From positions 1 through 64,000 of the forward strand of contig CADAJN010000010.1 in the NCBI GenBank assembly GCA_902788365.1: DNA of 64,000 nt, written 5' to 3'. Positions 27,664 to 35,702 of this stretch are shown here, in pieces (the stretch's first letter is position 1; each line of letters starts with the position of its first letter). This DNA is from an uncultured Pseudomonadota bacterium. Its GTDB lineage: Bacteria; Pseudomonadota; Alphaproteobacteria; RF32; CAG-239. The position numbers and the translations under genes are program-made. The notes beneath the pieces were generated by a model, which did no database searches, was not told the origin of the DNA, and saw nothing but the letters and a program-made list of their open reading frames with translations.

Positions 27664-28965
27664 TTACGAGCTTAGTTTTATATTTTTCACATCAGAAATC
27701 AGTGAGGTTGTACCGAGAATAACTGTTGGTAAATGATATGCTCTCGCTAAATTTAAGGCTTCTGACAGAGAATTTGTATAAATTGCCTTCATACCTTTCT
27801 GCTCAAGTTTATCTATTTGTTTTTCCGTGAAGATATAATGCGGATTTGAAGACTTTGTTAAAATAATTTTTTCAGATATATCAGCCATCACCTCGGCTAC
27901 TCCTAAAAAATCTTTATCATCTGGAATACCTATAATTGTCGCGACCTTAGAAAAATCCATATTTTTCAATGTTTCTTTTACGCTTTCGGCATTTACACGG
28001 TTAATGCTTGCATCAAGCATTATAAACGGATCAGAGCTGATTATTTCCTGTCGTCCCGGCCATTCTAAAGCTGATAATTTCTGCTTCATTTTCAAAATAT
28101 TTATATCCGGTAAGATTTGTTCGCAAACAGCTATTGCCAAAGCACAATTCTTTGCTTGATGTATTCCGAAAAGCGGTATCTTAATGTCAGTATATTTGTT
28201 TTGCGACGTTACAACATCAAATACCATTCCTGATTTAGAAAATTTTATATTTTTCGCCCAAAAATCTTTACCATATTCCAACAATTTACATTTTTTTTCA
28301 TTTGCTTGCTTGTGGATAATATTCATTACTTCGGGATTTTGTTCGGCACTTGCAACGATTTTTACATCATCGGTAATTGTGTGAATTTTATCTGAAGCAA
28401 TTTCCGGTAAAGTTTTACCAAGTTCGCGCGTATGCTCTAAAAAAATGGTATTTATGGCAACATATTGATGAATAATATTTGTGACATCATCATATTTTGC
28501 CCCTTTACCATGTTCAATGACATTAATGTCTGTATGCTTGTCGTTAAAATATTTCAAAGCCACGGCCGCTTGCAAACCAATCGGGCTGATATATTCAGAA
28601 GGTAATAACGCTTTTTCAATTTTATCAAACTGCGATTTTATTTTTTCAGCGCAATTGACAAAATCTTTATCTGACATTTGTTTTCCATTAAAACGAAAAC
28701 GTTCGCAAAAATCGCTGATGTGAGGGCTGGTCATCAGGCCTACATTCCATTCTGTTTGCAAAATTTCCGCAATCATATAAGCAACAGACCCTTTACCTTT
28801 ACTGCCGGTAACAGTTATCGCCGGTTTCTTTGATAATTTTTGCAAAATATCTTTGGTATATTCCGGATGGCGTTTAAGCGCATCTTTATCGCTGAAATTA
28901 AGATATTTTTCAGCCTTTAAATACGACTGGTATATATAGCTTTCCGCCTCATCTTTAGTCTGCAT
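27664..28965 (-). CDS. FolC-like Mur ligase family protein
   Basis: 433 aa. P-loop GSKGKGSVAYMIAEIL, the MTSPHISDFCERFRFNG motif and NTIFLEHTRELGKTLPEIA are typical of the folylpolyglutamate synthase branch, which joins an amino acid to a carboxylate with ATP. The C-terminal domain has MLDASINRVNAESV. The usual FolC motif EVGLGGRLDATN is replaced by EHGKGAKYDDVTN, so the substrate is probably not folate. The start has AAAGGAG. It overlaps the ATP-grasp gene by 11 bp, showing an operon of two ligases and an amidohydrolase. Confidence 0.8.
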   Translation of the reverse strand: MQTKDEAESYIYQSYLKAEKYLNFSDKDALKRHPEYTKDILQKLSKKPAITVTGSKGKGSVAYMIAEILQTEWNVGLMTSPHISDFCERFRFNGKQMSDKDFVNCAEKIKSQFDKIEKALLPSEYISPIGLQAAVALKYFNDKHTDINVIEHGKGAKYDDVTNIIHQYVAINTIFLEHTRELGKTLPEIASDKIHTITDDVKIVASAEQNPEVMNIIHKQANEKKCKLLEYGKDFWAKNIKFSKSGMVFDVVTSQNKYTDIKIPLFGIHQAKNCALAIAVCEQILPDINILKMKQKLSALEWPGRQEIISSDPFIMLDASINRVNAESVKETLKNMDFSKVATIIGIPDDKDFLGVAEVMADISEKIILTKSSNPHYIFTEKQIDKLEQKGMKAIYTNSLSEALNLARAYHLPTVILGTTSLISDVKNIKLSS

Positions 28966-29812
28966 TAAAGTCTCCTTTAATGGTTTTTATTACGATGCCG
29001 GCAACATTTATACCACTTGCTTTTTCAATACCTTCCATTCCGGCAGTTACATTTATTTCGCAAAAATATGGCTCGTTTTTTCCGAAAAGCAAGTCTAGAC
29101 CGATAAAATCCAAACCTGTTTGCTTATAAATGTCTTGTGCGATAGCTTGAAACTCCCGTGTTATATCTATTTTATGAACCGATGAACCGAGGGCAACATT
29201 TGCTCTGAAATCATTATTTGATATTCGCTCCATTCCGGCAATTACTTCTCCCCTGACACAATAAAGGCGCATATCTCGACCTTCGCTTGACATTATAAAT
29301 TCTTGGAAGATCCATTCCTTATTTGGTAAAAAAGATTGAAATAAAGTATCGTAGTCATTTTTATTTTTAATCAAAAACACTTCTTGTCCCATAGAACTTT
29401 CAAGTCCTTTGGCTACAAATGGTAATTTTAAGATATCTGCCAACATTTCAAAGGATAAATCAGACATACCGGCAATATATTTTGGCTTTTGAAAATACTG
29501 AGATTCGATATTTTTTAATTGTTCAAGTTTGTTGATGTAAAGATTTAGAGAGTTAAGAGCATTATAACTTTTTTTACCCAATTTATTTAAATTGTCTTTG
29601 ATTTTGCCGAATTTGTAACGATTAATTACAAAATCCCGTGCAGAAAGTAATACTCCGTTATTATAACAACCGTCTTGAGTAACCGAAGAATCGTAAACAC
29701 CAATTAATTTTATATCAATATTTTGTTTTTGAGCCTCTTGCAATAGGCGTCTGCATGTATAAGCGTTCCCCATATTGTTGTATTTTTCAATCAGATAACC
29801 GCTTAATTTCAT
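28955..29812 (-). CDS. RimK-type ATP-grasp ligase
   Basis: 285 aa. The C-terminal two thirds match RimK: LPFVAKGLESSMGQEVFL (lysine and glycine-rich loop), EGRDMRLYCVRGEVIAGM, DFRANVALGSS, and the metal site FIGLDLLF...FCEINVTAGMEGIE. These enzymes couple a carboxylate to an amine using ATP. The N-terminus is the usual pre-ATP-grasp fold. It begins directly after the amidohydrolase stop and overlaps the Mur ligase. Two consecutive amide-forming ligases suggest a small peptide-like product. Confidence 0.85.
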   Translation of the reverse strand: MKLSGYLIEKYNNMGNAYTCRRLLQEAQKQNIDIKLIGVYDSSVTQDGCYNNGVLLSARDFVINRYKFGKIKDNLNKLGKKSYNALNSLNLYINKLEQLKNIESQYFQKPKYIAGMSDLSFEMLADILKLPFVAKGLESSMGQEVFLIKNKNDYDTLFQSFLPNKEWIFQEFIMSSEGRDMRLYCVRGEVIAGMERISNNDFRANVALGSSVHKIDITREFQAIAQDIYKQTGLDFIGLDLLFGKNEPYFCEINVTAGMEGIEKASGINVAGIVIKTIKGDFNAD

Positions 29813-30553
29813 TTATTTTTCCTTTAATATCTCTGACCAATTAAGAGCTGATAATTTTTGAATAATTTGCTGTAATGCACTTATTAACGCCGTAAATTGT
29901 GCCTGATTATTGGGATTTCTGTATTCCGCATTGATTTCAAGTTGTAAACAGGCTGTATATGTATTTTCGGAAATTCCTTTTGTGACAGTATTTTGCCCAC
30001 CGGCGGAGAAAACTTTATTTTTCCAAACAGATTTTTTAGGAGTTTCCATTTTTGCAAAATTTTGATTAAATGACGACATCACAACATCTTCAATTATTTT
30101 GATGCCATGCAATGAGGTTAAATCCTCTTGTTTTTCCTGCTCGGATTTATCCGGCAACGGTGCTGTACCTAATTCAACCGCATATTCACGACTTGCAGAT
30201 GAGCCATGTAAATCAAGCAAAACATAAATCGGCGTATTTTTTAAGTATTGCTTCAAGGCGGTTTGATAATCATTGTTTTCCGGTACATCAAAATTTGGAT
30301 CTTTTTCAGCAAAGCAAGCGTTATAAATCAAGTGGCAACCGGTAATTTGTTGCAAATAAAGCGCTATTCCTCCTGTCCACAAATCAGCCCACTTCTTTTG
30401 CTCGTTGCGAAAATGATTCACCGCGTGCGGTGCAGATAACATAATCGGAATATTTCCGCGGATTATTTTATAATTTTCTCCTACATTCCCGTCATAATTG
30501 TTCGCGCTGAATATTTTTTCATTTTCCGCAATTTGTTCAAGTATAGATATCAT
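29813..30553 (-). CDS. N-formylglutamate amidohydrolase-like zinc hydrolase
   Basis: About 246 aa. PIMLSAPHAVNHFR, VLLDLHGSSASREYAVELGT and CLQLEINAEYRN fit the N-formylglutamate amidohydrolase family, a zinc-dependent peptidase fold whose known members cleave N-formylglutamate; related folds trim gamma-glutamyl chains. ATG 30553 follows AGGTG by 7 bases; an upstream GTG (30562) is in frame. It heads the minus operon, adjacent to the ATP-grasp gene. It may remove a protecting group or edit the ligase product (inference). Confidence 0.75.
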   Translation of the reverse strand: MISILEQIAENEKIFSANNYDGNVGENYKIIRGNIPIMLSAPHAVNHFRNEQKKWADLWTGGIALYLQQITGCHLIYNACFAEKDPNFDVPENNDYQTALKQYLKNTPIYVLLDLHGSSASREYAVELGTAPLPDKSEQEKQEDLTSLHGIKIIEDVVMSSFNQNFAKMETPKKSVWKNKVFSAGGQNTVTKGISENTYTACLQLEINAEYRNPNNQAQFTALISALQQIIQKLSALNWSEILKEK

Positions 30554-30562
30554 TTTTTTCAC

Positions 30563-30933
30563 CTGGTACTTATAACCCGTTAATTTCTTAAATAATACAA
30601 CGGCATTATAAAAAGTAAAACTGTTTTTTGATTTTTTATAGTATATGAGTTAACTATTTGATTTTATTACATTGTTACTATAACAAGTTCGTAAAATTTC
30701 CCAAAACTTATGTTTTTAAAAACATAACATCCGAACTCGTTTAAGTGCTTGAAAATAAAAGAAAAACGACGCCTTGAATAAAGCGCCGTTTGTATTGGTG
30801 AAGGAAACTATCAGACGATGTAGTTTTCTATACTTTTCAGCCCAAAAAACTCCATAAAATACATAGAGTGTAAAATTATAAAAAGTATTGCTTTTCTTGT
30901 AACTTACTGTATCATAAAAGCCTAAAAGGAAAG
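30563..30933. repeat. Divergent gap with R3 copy D and promoter
   Basis: 30684-30800 is an R3 copy that shares AAGTTCGTAAAATTTCCCA, GAACTCG, TGCTTGAAAATAAAAGA and TTTGTATTGGTG with 26224-26340. It also has a hairpin TTATGTTTTTAAAAACATAA. A sigma70-like promoter for the plus operon follows. The R3 copy has minus-strand polarity although no gene lies just before it on that strand, hinting at a lost gene or an inserted element. Confidence 0.6.
30888..30915 (+). promoter_or_regulatory. Promoter of the eight-gene plus operon
   Basis: TTGCTT (30888-30893), 16-bp spacer, TATCAT (30910-30915), followed 15 bases later by the AAAGG ribosome binding site of the first gene. It is the only good match in the gap on this strand. 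Confidence 0.55.
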
Positions 30934-30939
30934 GTGATT

Positions 30940-31281
30940 ATGATAAAGTTCTCATCTGTAGTTGATAGTATAACCTTTGAAAAAATAAGAGCCGGCACCA
31001 AAACGGTAAAATTTTATTTATGCGATGACAAACATTCGTCTTTATTATCAGGAGATTGTTTTGTCTTAATTAATAATAGTAAAAAGTTAATAGTCAGAGC
31101 CCAAAGCATAGCAACATCAAAAAATCTTAAAAATTTAATTGAAAGTTTTTCATTACAGAAGCTGGGAGAGGATAATTACAGTGATGCTTATTTAAATGTG
31201 AAACAATGGTTTTCCGATGAAAAATTAAAAAAATATTCGGTTATGGCTGTATCCGTGGAGATTTTTAATGGACAAGATTAA
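30940..31281 (+). CDS. ASCH/PUA-like domain protein
   Basis: 113 aa. The pattern F-x-x-I-x-x-G-x-K-T-V-K-F, then LLSGDCFVLIN and repeated beta strands, fits the ASCH fold. ASCH proteins bind RNA or nucleosides; E. coli YqfB, a small member, is an N4-acetylcytidine amidohydrolase. The catalytic Lys/Thr region is present here (GTKT) but specificity cannot be read. ATG 30940 follows AAAGG by 5 bases. It is the first gene of the operon; the next gene starts 14 bp before its end. Confidence 0.7.
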   Translation: MIKFSSVVDSITFEKIRAGTKTVKFYLCDDKHSSLLSGDCFVLINNSKKLIVRAQSIATSKNLKNLIESFSLQKLGEDNYSDAYLNVKQWFSDEKLKKYSVMAVSVEIFNGQD

Positions 31282-31864
31282 TTTTATTACATCTAATCAA
31301 GGTAAAGTAAAATCATTAGAAAATAGTTTGAAAGTCAATAATATTGATGTGAGAGTATATGCTCAAAATTTAGATATTATGGAGCCTCAATTTGACACAG
31401 TACACGAAGTTTCAAAATTTAAAGCACTAAAGGCTTTCGATATACTTCAGGAACCTGTCTTGGTTGAAGATGGTGGATTTTGTATTTCAGAATTACATGG
31501 ATTTCCAGGTGTTTATACTAAATATATTCTGAAGACATTGGGTATAGATGGAATAATCAAACTGTTACAGGGGGTTAAAAATCGCTCGGCACAATTTGTA
31601 AGTGTAGCAACATTTATTGATAATGATGGGACAGTTTTTCAATTTGAGAGAGAGGGCGGAACATTCGAAATATCAGAAAAAAAAGTAGATAAACAGTCCC
31701 CTTTTGCATGGTCAGAATTATGGAAAATAATATACTTAAAAGAATATGACAAAAACTTATGTGAGCTTTCCGAACAAGAAGTTACAGAGTATTATAGTAA
31801 AATCGGGGCCAAAGGAAGCATTCAAAAATTTGTGAAATGGTATGCCAATGAATACAAAAAATAA
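31268..31864 (+). CDS. Ham1/RdgB-type non-canonical NTP pyrophosphatase
   Basis: 198 aa. TSNQGKVKSLE at the N-terminus, VEDGGFCISELHGFPGVYTK in the middle and the later FEREG/FAWSE region match the ITPase fold. Known members hydrolyse ITP, XTP and similar damaged nucleotides to monophosphates. The match to the family is complete but diverged, so a different modified NTP is possible. It overlaps both neighbours, which indicates coupled translation. Confidence 0.88.
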   Translation: MDKINFITSNQGKVKSLENSLKVNNIDVRVYAQNLDIMEPQFDTVHEVSKFKALKAFDILQEPVLVEDGGFCISELHGFPGVYTKYILKTLGIDGIIKLLQGVKNRSAQFVSVATFIDNDGTVFQFEREGGTFEISEKKVDKQSPFAWSELWKIIYLKEYDKNLCELSEQEVTEYYSKIGAKGSIQKFVKWYANEYKK

Positions 31865-32729
31865 ATTAATATTTTGTGGTAATTCCTCAATTGATCATAT
31901 TATTACCACCACAGGAACCAAAAACATCATTGGTGGTAGTGCTGTTAATTCAGCAATTGCTGCTGCAAATCAAACTGATAAAAATATTGCCATCATTTCC
32001 AGTGTTGGTTCTGATTTTCCTGTAAATATACTAGATGATATAAATATTGATACTAAATATCTCTGTCGGTTAACAACCAAGTCAAATTCATTTGTCATTA
32101 ATGAAGTTAATAATAACGTAACATTAGTAGGCAATACTTATTTACCTATTAATTTACCAGATGATGTTATTACTGATTATTTACACGTGTCCTGTAGAAA
32201 AGGGGTTCCTTTTATAGATGCTATTAATAAAATTAAAGCTCGGCATTATTCCTTAGATGTTATGTGGTCTAGTGTTAAAGATTTTCTGCCAGAATTGACC
32301 GATTATTTTAAAAAAGCGGATTTTTTATTCTGTAATGATAGTGAATTTAAAATTATGCAAAGATATGGTTTAATGGATATAGTTCCTAAAAATTTAGCTT
32401 TGTTTATTACGGATTGTAACGGAGTTACTTACCAAAAAGATTCTGAAAGAAAATATTTTTCAACAATTAAAGCAAATAAAATTGTAAGTACTGTCGGAGC
32501 TGGTGATACTTTTTTGGGAAGTTTTTTATCTTCTTTCGACGGTAACAATTTAAATGAGGCTGTTTACAGAGCTTTGTCTATGGCAAGTCTTTCTATCAGA
32601 GATTTTGGAAACATACATCTGATTAACAAAACGGAAGAGATAAATAAAGTAACAAAAATAATACGAAATATGGATAAATGCAATGCTACCGAATTTAATA
32701 TTCATAATCGGCCCGTCTTGCAGCGGTAA
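31842..32729 (+). CDS. PfkB-family sugar/nucleoside kinase
   Basis: 295 aa, near the family's usual length. GGSAVNSAIAAANQ (substrate loop) and STVGAGDTFLGSFLSS (anion hole with catalytic Asp) are present. PfkB kinases act on ribose, adenosine, fructose phosphate and related alcohols. In this operon a nucleoside or pentose substrate is plausible, which is inference. The start is 31842 or 31848. It overlaps the next gene by 47 bp. Confidence 0.85.
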   Translation: MPMNTKNKLIFCGNSSIDHIITTTGTKNIIGGSAVNSAIAAANQTDKNIAIISSVGSDFPVNILDDINIDTKYLCRLTTKSNSFVINEVNNNVTLVGNTYLPINLPDDVITDYLHVSCRKGVPFIDAINKIKARHYSLDVMWSSVKDFLPELTDYFKKADFLFCNDSEFKIMQRYGLMDIVPKNLALFITDCNGVTYQKDSERKYFSTIKANKIVSTVGAGDTFLGSFLSSFDGNNLNEAVYRALSMASLSIRDFGNIHLINKTEEINKVTKIIRNMDKCNATEFNIHNRPVLQR

Positions 32730-33423
32730 GTCTTCGATGAGCCAAATTATAAGCAGATTACATCCTGAGTATTCTGTATTAGATGATGTTGTCCCATTAT
32801 ATAAAATATTTAACGCAGATATACTGTTGCATCAAAATAAATTACCTGAATTTTGGAATTATGTAAAATCAAATAACCTAGATCTATATTATAGGCAAGA
32901 AAATCCGCTTCCATATAGTCATCCTAATCCTCAAGGTGGATTTTTGATTGATAATCCGATGGTTTGGAATGTTGTGTTGGCAATTTTGAGTAATCAGATA
33001 GTTTCAGATTATAACATTGTCGAATTTTCTCGTGGAAATGACATTAAATATAATCAATTTTTCAAAATCAATAATAAGGATGTATACCCTTTATCATTTG
33101 ACTGTTTGTGTCACAATATATCGGAACCCGTATTAAAGAAATCATTAATTTTGAATATAGATTCTCCTATAGATGTGCGCAAACAACGTAATATTGAACG
33201 TTATAAAAATGGAGGCCACTTGGTTTCTGAAAATACTATGGATACAGTTTATAAAGAAAATATTTTTAGTGCAAAAAATAGTTTCATAAAAATTAGAGGT
33301 ATTAAAGTACCTGTAATCTTTATTAACAATCAAAATAATTGCTCAAATTTTCCTTTGTTTTTACAAAATGAATTTTTAGATGCCTTAAATTATTACAGGA
33401 GATATCATAATGAACTACAGTAA
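32683..33423 (+). CDS. P-loop NTPase, small-molecule-kinase-like
   Basis: 246 aa. Walker A GPSCSGKSS sits at the N-terminus (residues 10-18). An R-rich lid (VRKQRNIERYKNGGH) follows later, typical of nucleoside or small-molecule kinases. The middle includes SHPNPQGGFLIDNP and a YNIVEFSRGND segment, unlike any family I can name. It overlaps both neighbours. Substrate unknown. Confidence 0.65.
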   Translation: MLPNLIFIIGPSCSGKSSMSQIISRLHPEYSVLDDVVPLYKIFNADILLHQNKLPEFWNYVKSNNLDLYYRQENPLPYSHPNPQGGFLIDNPMVWNVVLAILSNQIVSDYNIVEFSRGNDIKYNQFFKINNKDVYPLSFDCLCHNISEPVLKKSLILNIDSPIDVRKQRNIERYKNGGHLVSENTMDTVYKENIFSAKNSFIKIRGIKVPVIFINNQNNCSNFPLFLQNEFLDALNYYRRYHNELQ

Positions 33424-34930
33424 AACCGTTATTCTGGATTGTTACACAGATGAGCCTTCAGGATATGGTGTCCGTCCATATTTAGGAACGCATCAGATAC
33501 ATCTGGCACAAGCACTGAGCTATAAAAAAGAAACTTTTTCGTATTTAACAATTGATGATTTAAGATACGCAAATGGAGAAAAAGAAACGGAAAATACAAA
33601 TATACGTACCCTTAACACAACCAAAAATGCTGATGACGCTTTAGATATTGTAACAAATGCTGAAACAATCTATATAATTATGGGGTGTTTTGTGGAATAC
33701 AAATATTTTTCCTGTGAACCTCCTTCTATTGAAGAAGTTTACGAATTTTTAAGGAATGCAAAAGCTAGAAAAATACTTTTTTATGTTTTGGGTGTAGAAA
33801 GTAATATTTGTGCAAATTATCCAAGCACAAAACTAGCTCAAATAATTGATCAGATATGCATTGGAAATACATATCGATTTGTCCTTGAAAATTCCTCATC
33901 TGAGAATTTTTTATTACCTAATTATAATCTATTGGATACAATATCATCTCAACCTGTTCATATTATTGAGCAATTAAAATTTCCGATTCTTGCAGAGATT
34001 GAAACTGGGACAGGATGTAATACTCCAACATGCAGCTATTGCATTGAAGCCAAGAGACATATTCGTCCCACTTATAGAGAGCCGGATTCGATAATTAAAC
34101 AAATAAAGGCTCTTTATAAAAGTGGGGTTAGACATTTTCGTTTAGGTAGGCAACCAAATTTTTTCCATTACCAATACAATTCTACTGAAAAATTAAATAA
34201 GCTTCTTTCCGGCATACGAGAAACATGTCCTGCCATTCAAACCTTACATATTGATAACGTCAATATGAATAGTGTTGTAGAACCTCATGGTCGAGAGTTT
34301 GTAAAATTGGTTACAAAATATTGTACTGATGGTAATGTTGCGCCGTTTGGAATAGAATCATTTGATGACAATGTACGTAGAGCAACACATATTTTTGGAT
34401 ATTCTGATAAAATAATGAAAGCTATTGAAATAGTTAATGAATATGGTTCAGAAATCGGTGCAAATGGTTTTCCCAAACTTCTCCCTGGAATTAATTTAAT
34501 GCACGGATTACCAGGACAGACAAATAATACCCATTTCGTAAATATGGCATTTTTAGAAAAAATATACCGTAATAATTTACAAACACATAGATTGTTCTAT
34601 CGGTACATGACGCCTGCAGAAGGGATAATATCATTCAAGGAAACTAAAGATTTGGACTACTATAACAAGTGTAAAAAAGAAATAATGGACAGTTTTGTTA
34701 TTCCTATGCAAAATCGCGTTTATCCTATCGGACGACAATTAAATGGTTTCCGCGAAGTAGTGTTTGAAAATGGAAATTCTTTTTTGCGGACATTGGGAAC
34801 CTGTTCCATAAAAATTATGGTAGAAAATAAAAAATTAATTCCTTATAATATGTATAACATACGTGTTATAGGCACAATAGAACCTAAATTACTAAAAGGC
34901 GAAATTATCAAGGAAAAAGATAATGAATGA
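33410..34930 (+). CDS. Radical SAM enzyme, archaeal COG1031-like
   Basis: 506 aa. The cluster motif is CNTPTCSYC (Cys203, 208, 211), a C-x4-C-x2-C spacing rather than the common C-x3-C-x2-C. After it come RPTYREPDSIIKQIKALYK and GVRHFRLGRQPNFF, which I recognise from an uncharacterised, largely archaeal radical SAM family (COG1031); this recognition needs a search to confirm. Residues 1-195 are an extra N-terminal domain without an obvious cobalamin motif. The start follows AGGAGA. It would generate a 5'-deoxyadenosyl radical in the cytoplasm. Confidence 0.8.
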   Translation: MNYSKTVILDCYTDEPSGYGVRPYLGTHQIHLAQALSYKKETFSYLTIDDLRYANGEKETENTNIRTLNTTKNADDALDIVTNAETIYIIMGCFVEYKYFSCEPPSIEEVYEFLRNAKARKILFYVLGVESNICANYPSTKLAQIIDQICIGNTYRFVLENSSSENFLLPNYNLLDTISSQPVHIIEQLKFPILAEIETGTGCNTPTCSYCIEAKRHIRPTYREPDSIIKQIKALYKSGVRHFRLGRQPNFFHYQYNSTEKLNKLLSGIRETCPAIQTLHIDNVNMNSVVEPHGREFVKLVTKYCTDGNVAPFGIESFDDNVRRATHIFGYSDKIMKAIEIVNEYGSEIGANGFPKLLPGINLMHGLPGQTNNTHFVNMAFLEKIYRNNLQTHRLFYRYMTPAEGIISFKETKDLDYYNKCKKEIMDSFVIPMQNRVYPIGRQLNGFREVVFENGNSFLRTLGTCSIKIMVENKKLIPYNMYNIRVIGTIEPKLLKGEIIKEKDNE

Positions 34931-35702
34931 TATAGAGCAAATAAGAGCAATTGAAATAATGGCTCAACAGCCGGAGGTTAGAAATGCAGTTATCAGATCT
35001 CATGATAACAACCCTTGGTGGCCAAAAGATGTTGAAGATTGGCGCATGAAAATGCTTATAGCTGGTTTAAGTACAAGGGTATCTTTTAGAATGTTGGGAA
35101 GTTATATCAAAGCGATTGATAATTTTTTGAAATATACATATGAAGAAATAGTACAAACTCCTGATGAAGACTTAGAAAAAGCACTTAAACCATTAGGATT
35201 AACGAAAACAAGAATACGTTTTATACGTAGTATGTGTTCATATATTGATAATAAATTAAAAAATAAAAATATCGAAAAAATACAAGATGCCGAAATGATT
35301 GCAGATATAGCAAAAAATGTATCTGGAGCTTCATATAAAGTAGGACAATGCTGTGTTTTATACGCTAAAGGTTACTATTGTGGTATTATGCCTGTTGACA
35401 GCGGAATTAAAGATATGCTTGCTCCTTGCCTAGGTTACAAAACTGGTAAAACCTCAATAGCACATGAGCTTGTGCGAAAACAGCTAGAGAATTTTATCAA
35501 ATCTCATAATTGGATGAAAATGGCTATTAAATTAGAATATGATAAAAATATAAAACTTCCCGATGATAAACCCTTAACTTGGTGGATTCATTTAATTATG
35601 ATTAATTACAAACGCCATTTTTGCAATAATCATAAACCTAACGAATGTCCTTTAGTAAAGGCAGGTATTCCACTAAATGCAATAAAAGGATGCCAACGAT
35701 GA
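34923..35702 (+). CDS. HhH-GPD (endonuclease III-like) glycosylase/AP lyase
   Basis: 259 aa. The helix-hairpin-helix segment VSGASYKVGQCCVLYAKG aligns with the LPGVGRKTAN region of endonuclease III and keeps the catalytic-type Lys (Lys139). PVDSGIK supplies the conserved Asp (Asp159). The C-terminus has HFCNNHKPNECPL, a partial match to the iron-sulfur loop, with a further Cys near the end. It would remove a damaged or modified base from DNA. It overlaps the radical SAM gene by 8 bp and the kinase-HAD gene by 4 bp. Confidence 0.75.
   Translation: MNDIEQIRAIEIMAQQPEVRNAVIRSHDNNPWWPKDVEDWRMKMLIAGLSTRVSFRMLGSYIKAIDNFLKYTYEEIVQTPDEDLEKALKPLGLTKTRIRFIRSMCSYIDNKLKNKNIEKIQDAEMIADIAKNVSGASYKVGQCCVLYAKGYYCGIMPVDSGIKDMLAPCLGYKTGKTSIAHELVRKQLENFIKSHNWMKMAIKLEYDKNIKLPDDKPLTWWIHLIMINYKRHFCNNHKPNECPLVKAGIPLNAIKGCQR

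Noticed and set aside
25064-27672. R3 repeats as integron attC sites
   Set aside because: GTTAGCA does not fit GTTRRRY, no matching R'' box is present and no integrase is in the window.
25042-30800. CRISPR array
   Set aside because: Repeats are few, irregularly spaced by genes, and no cas genes are present; no CRISPR array is visible in the window.
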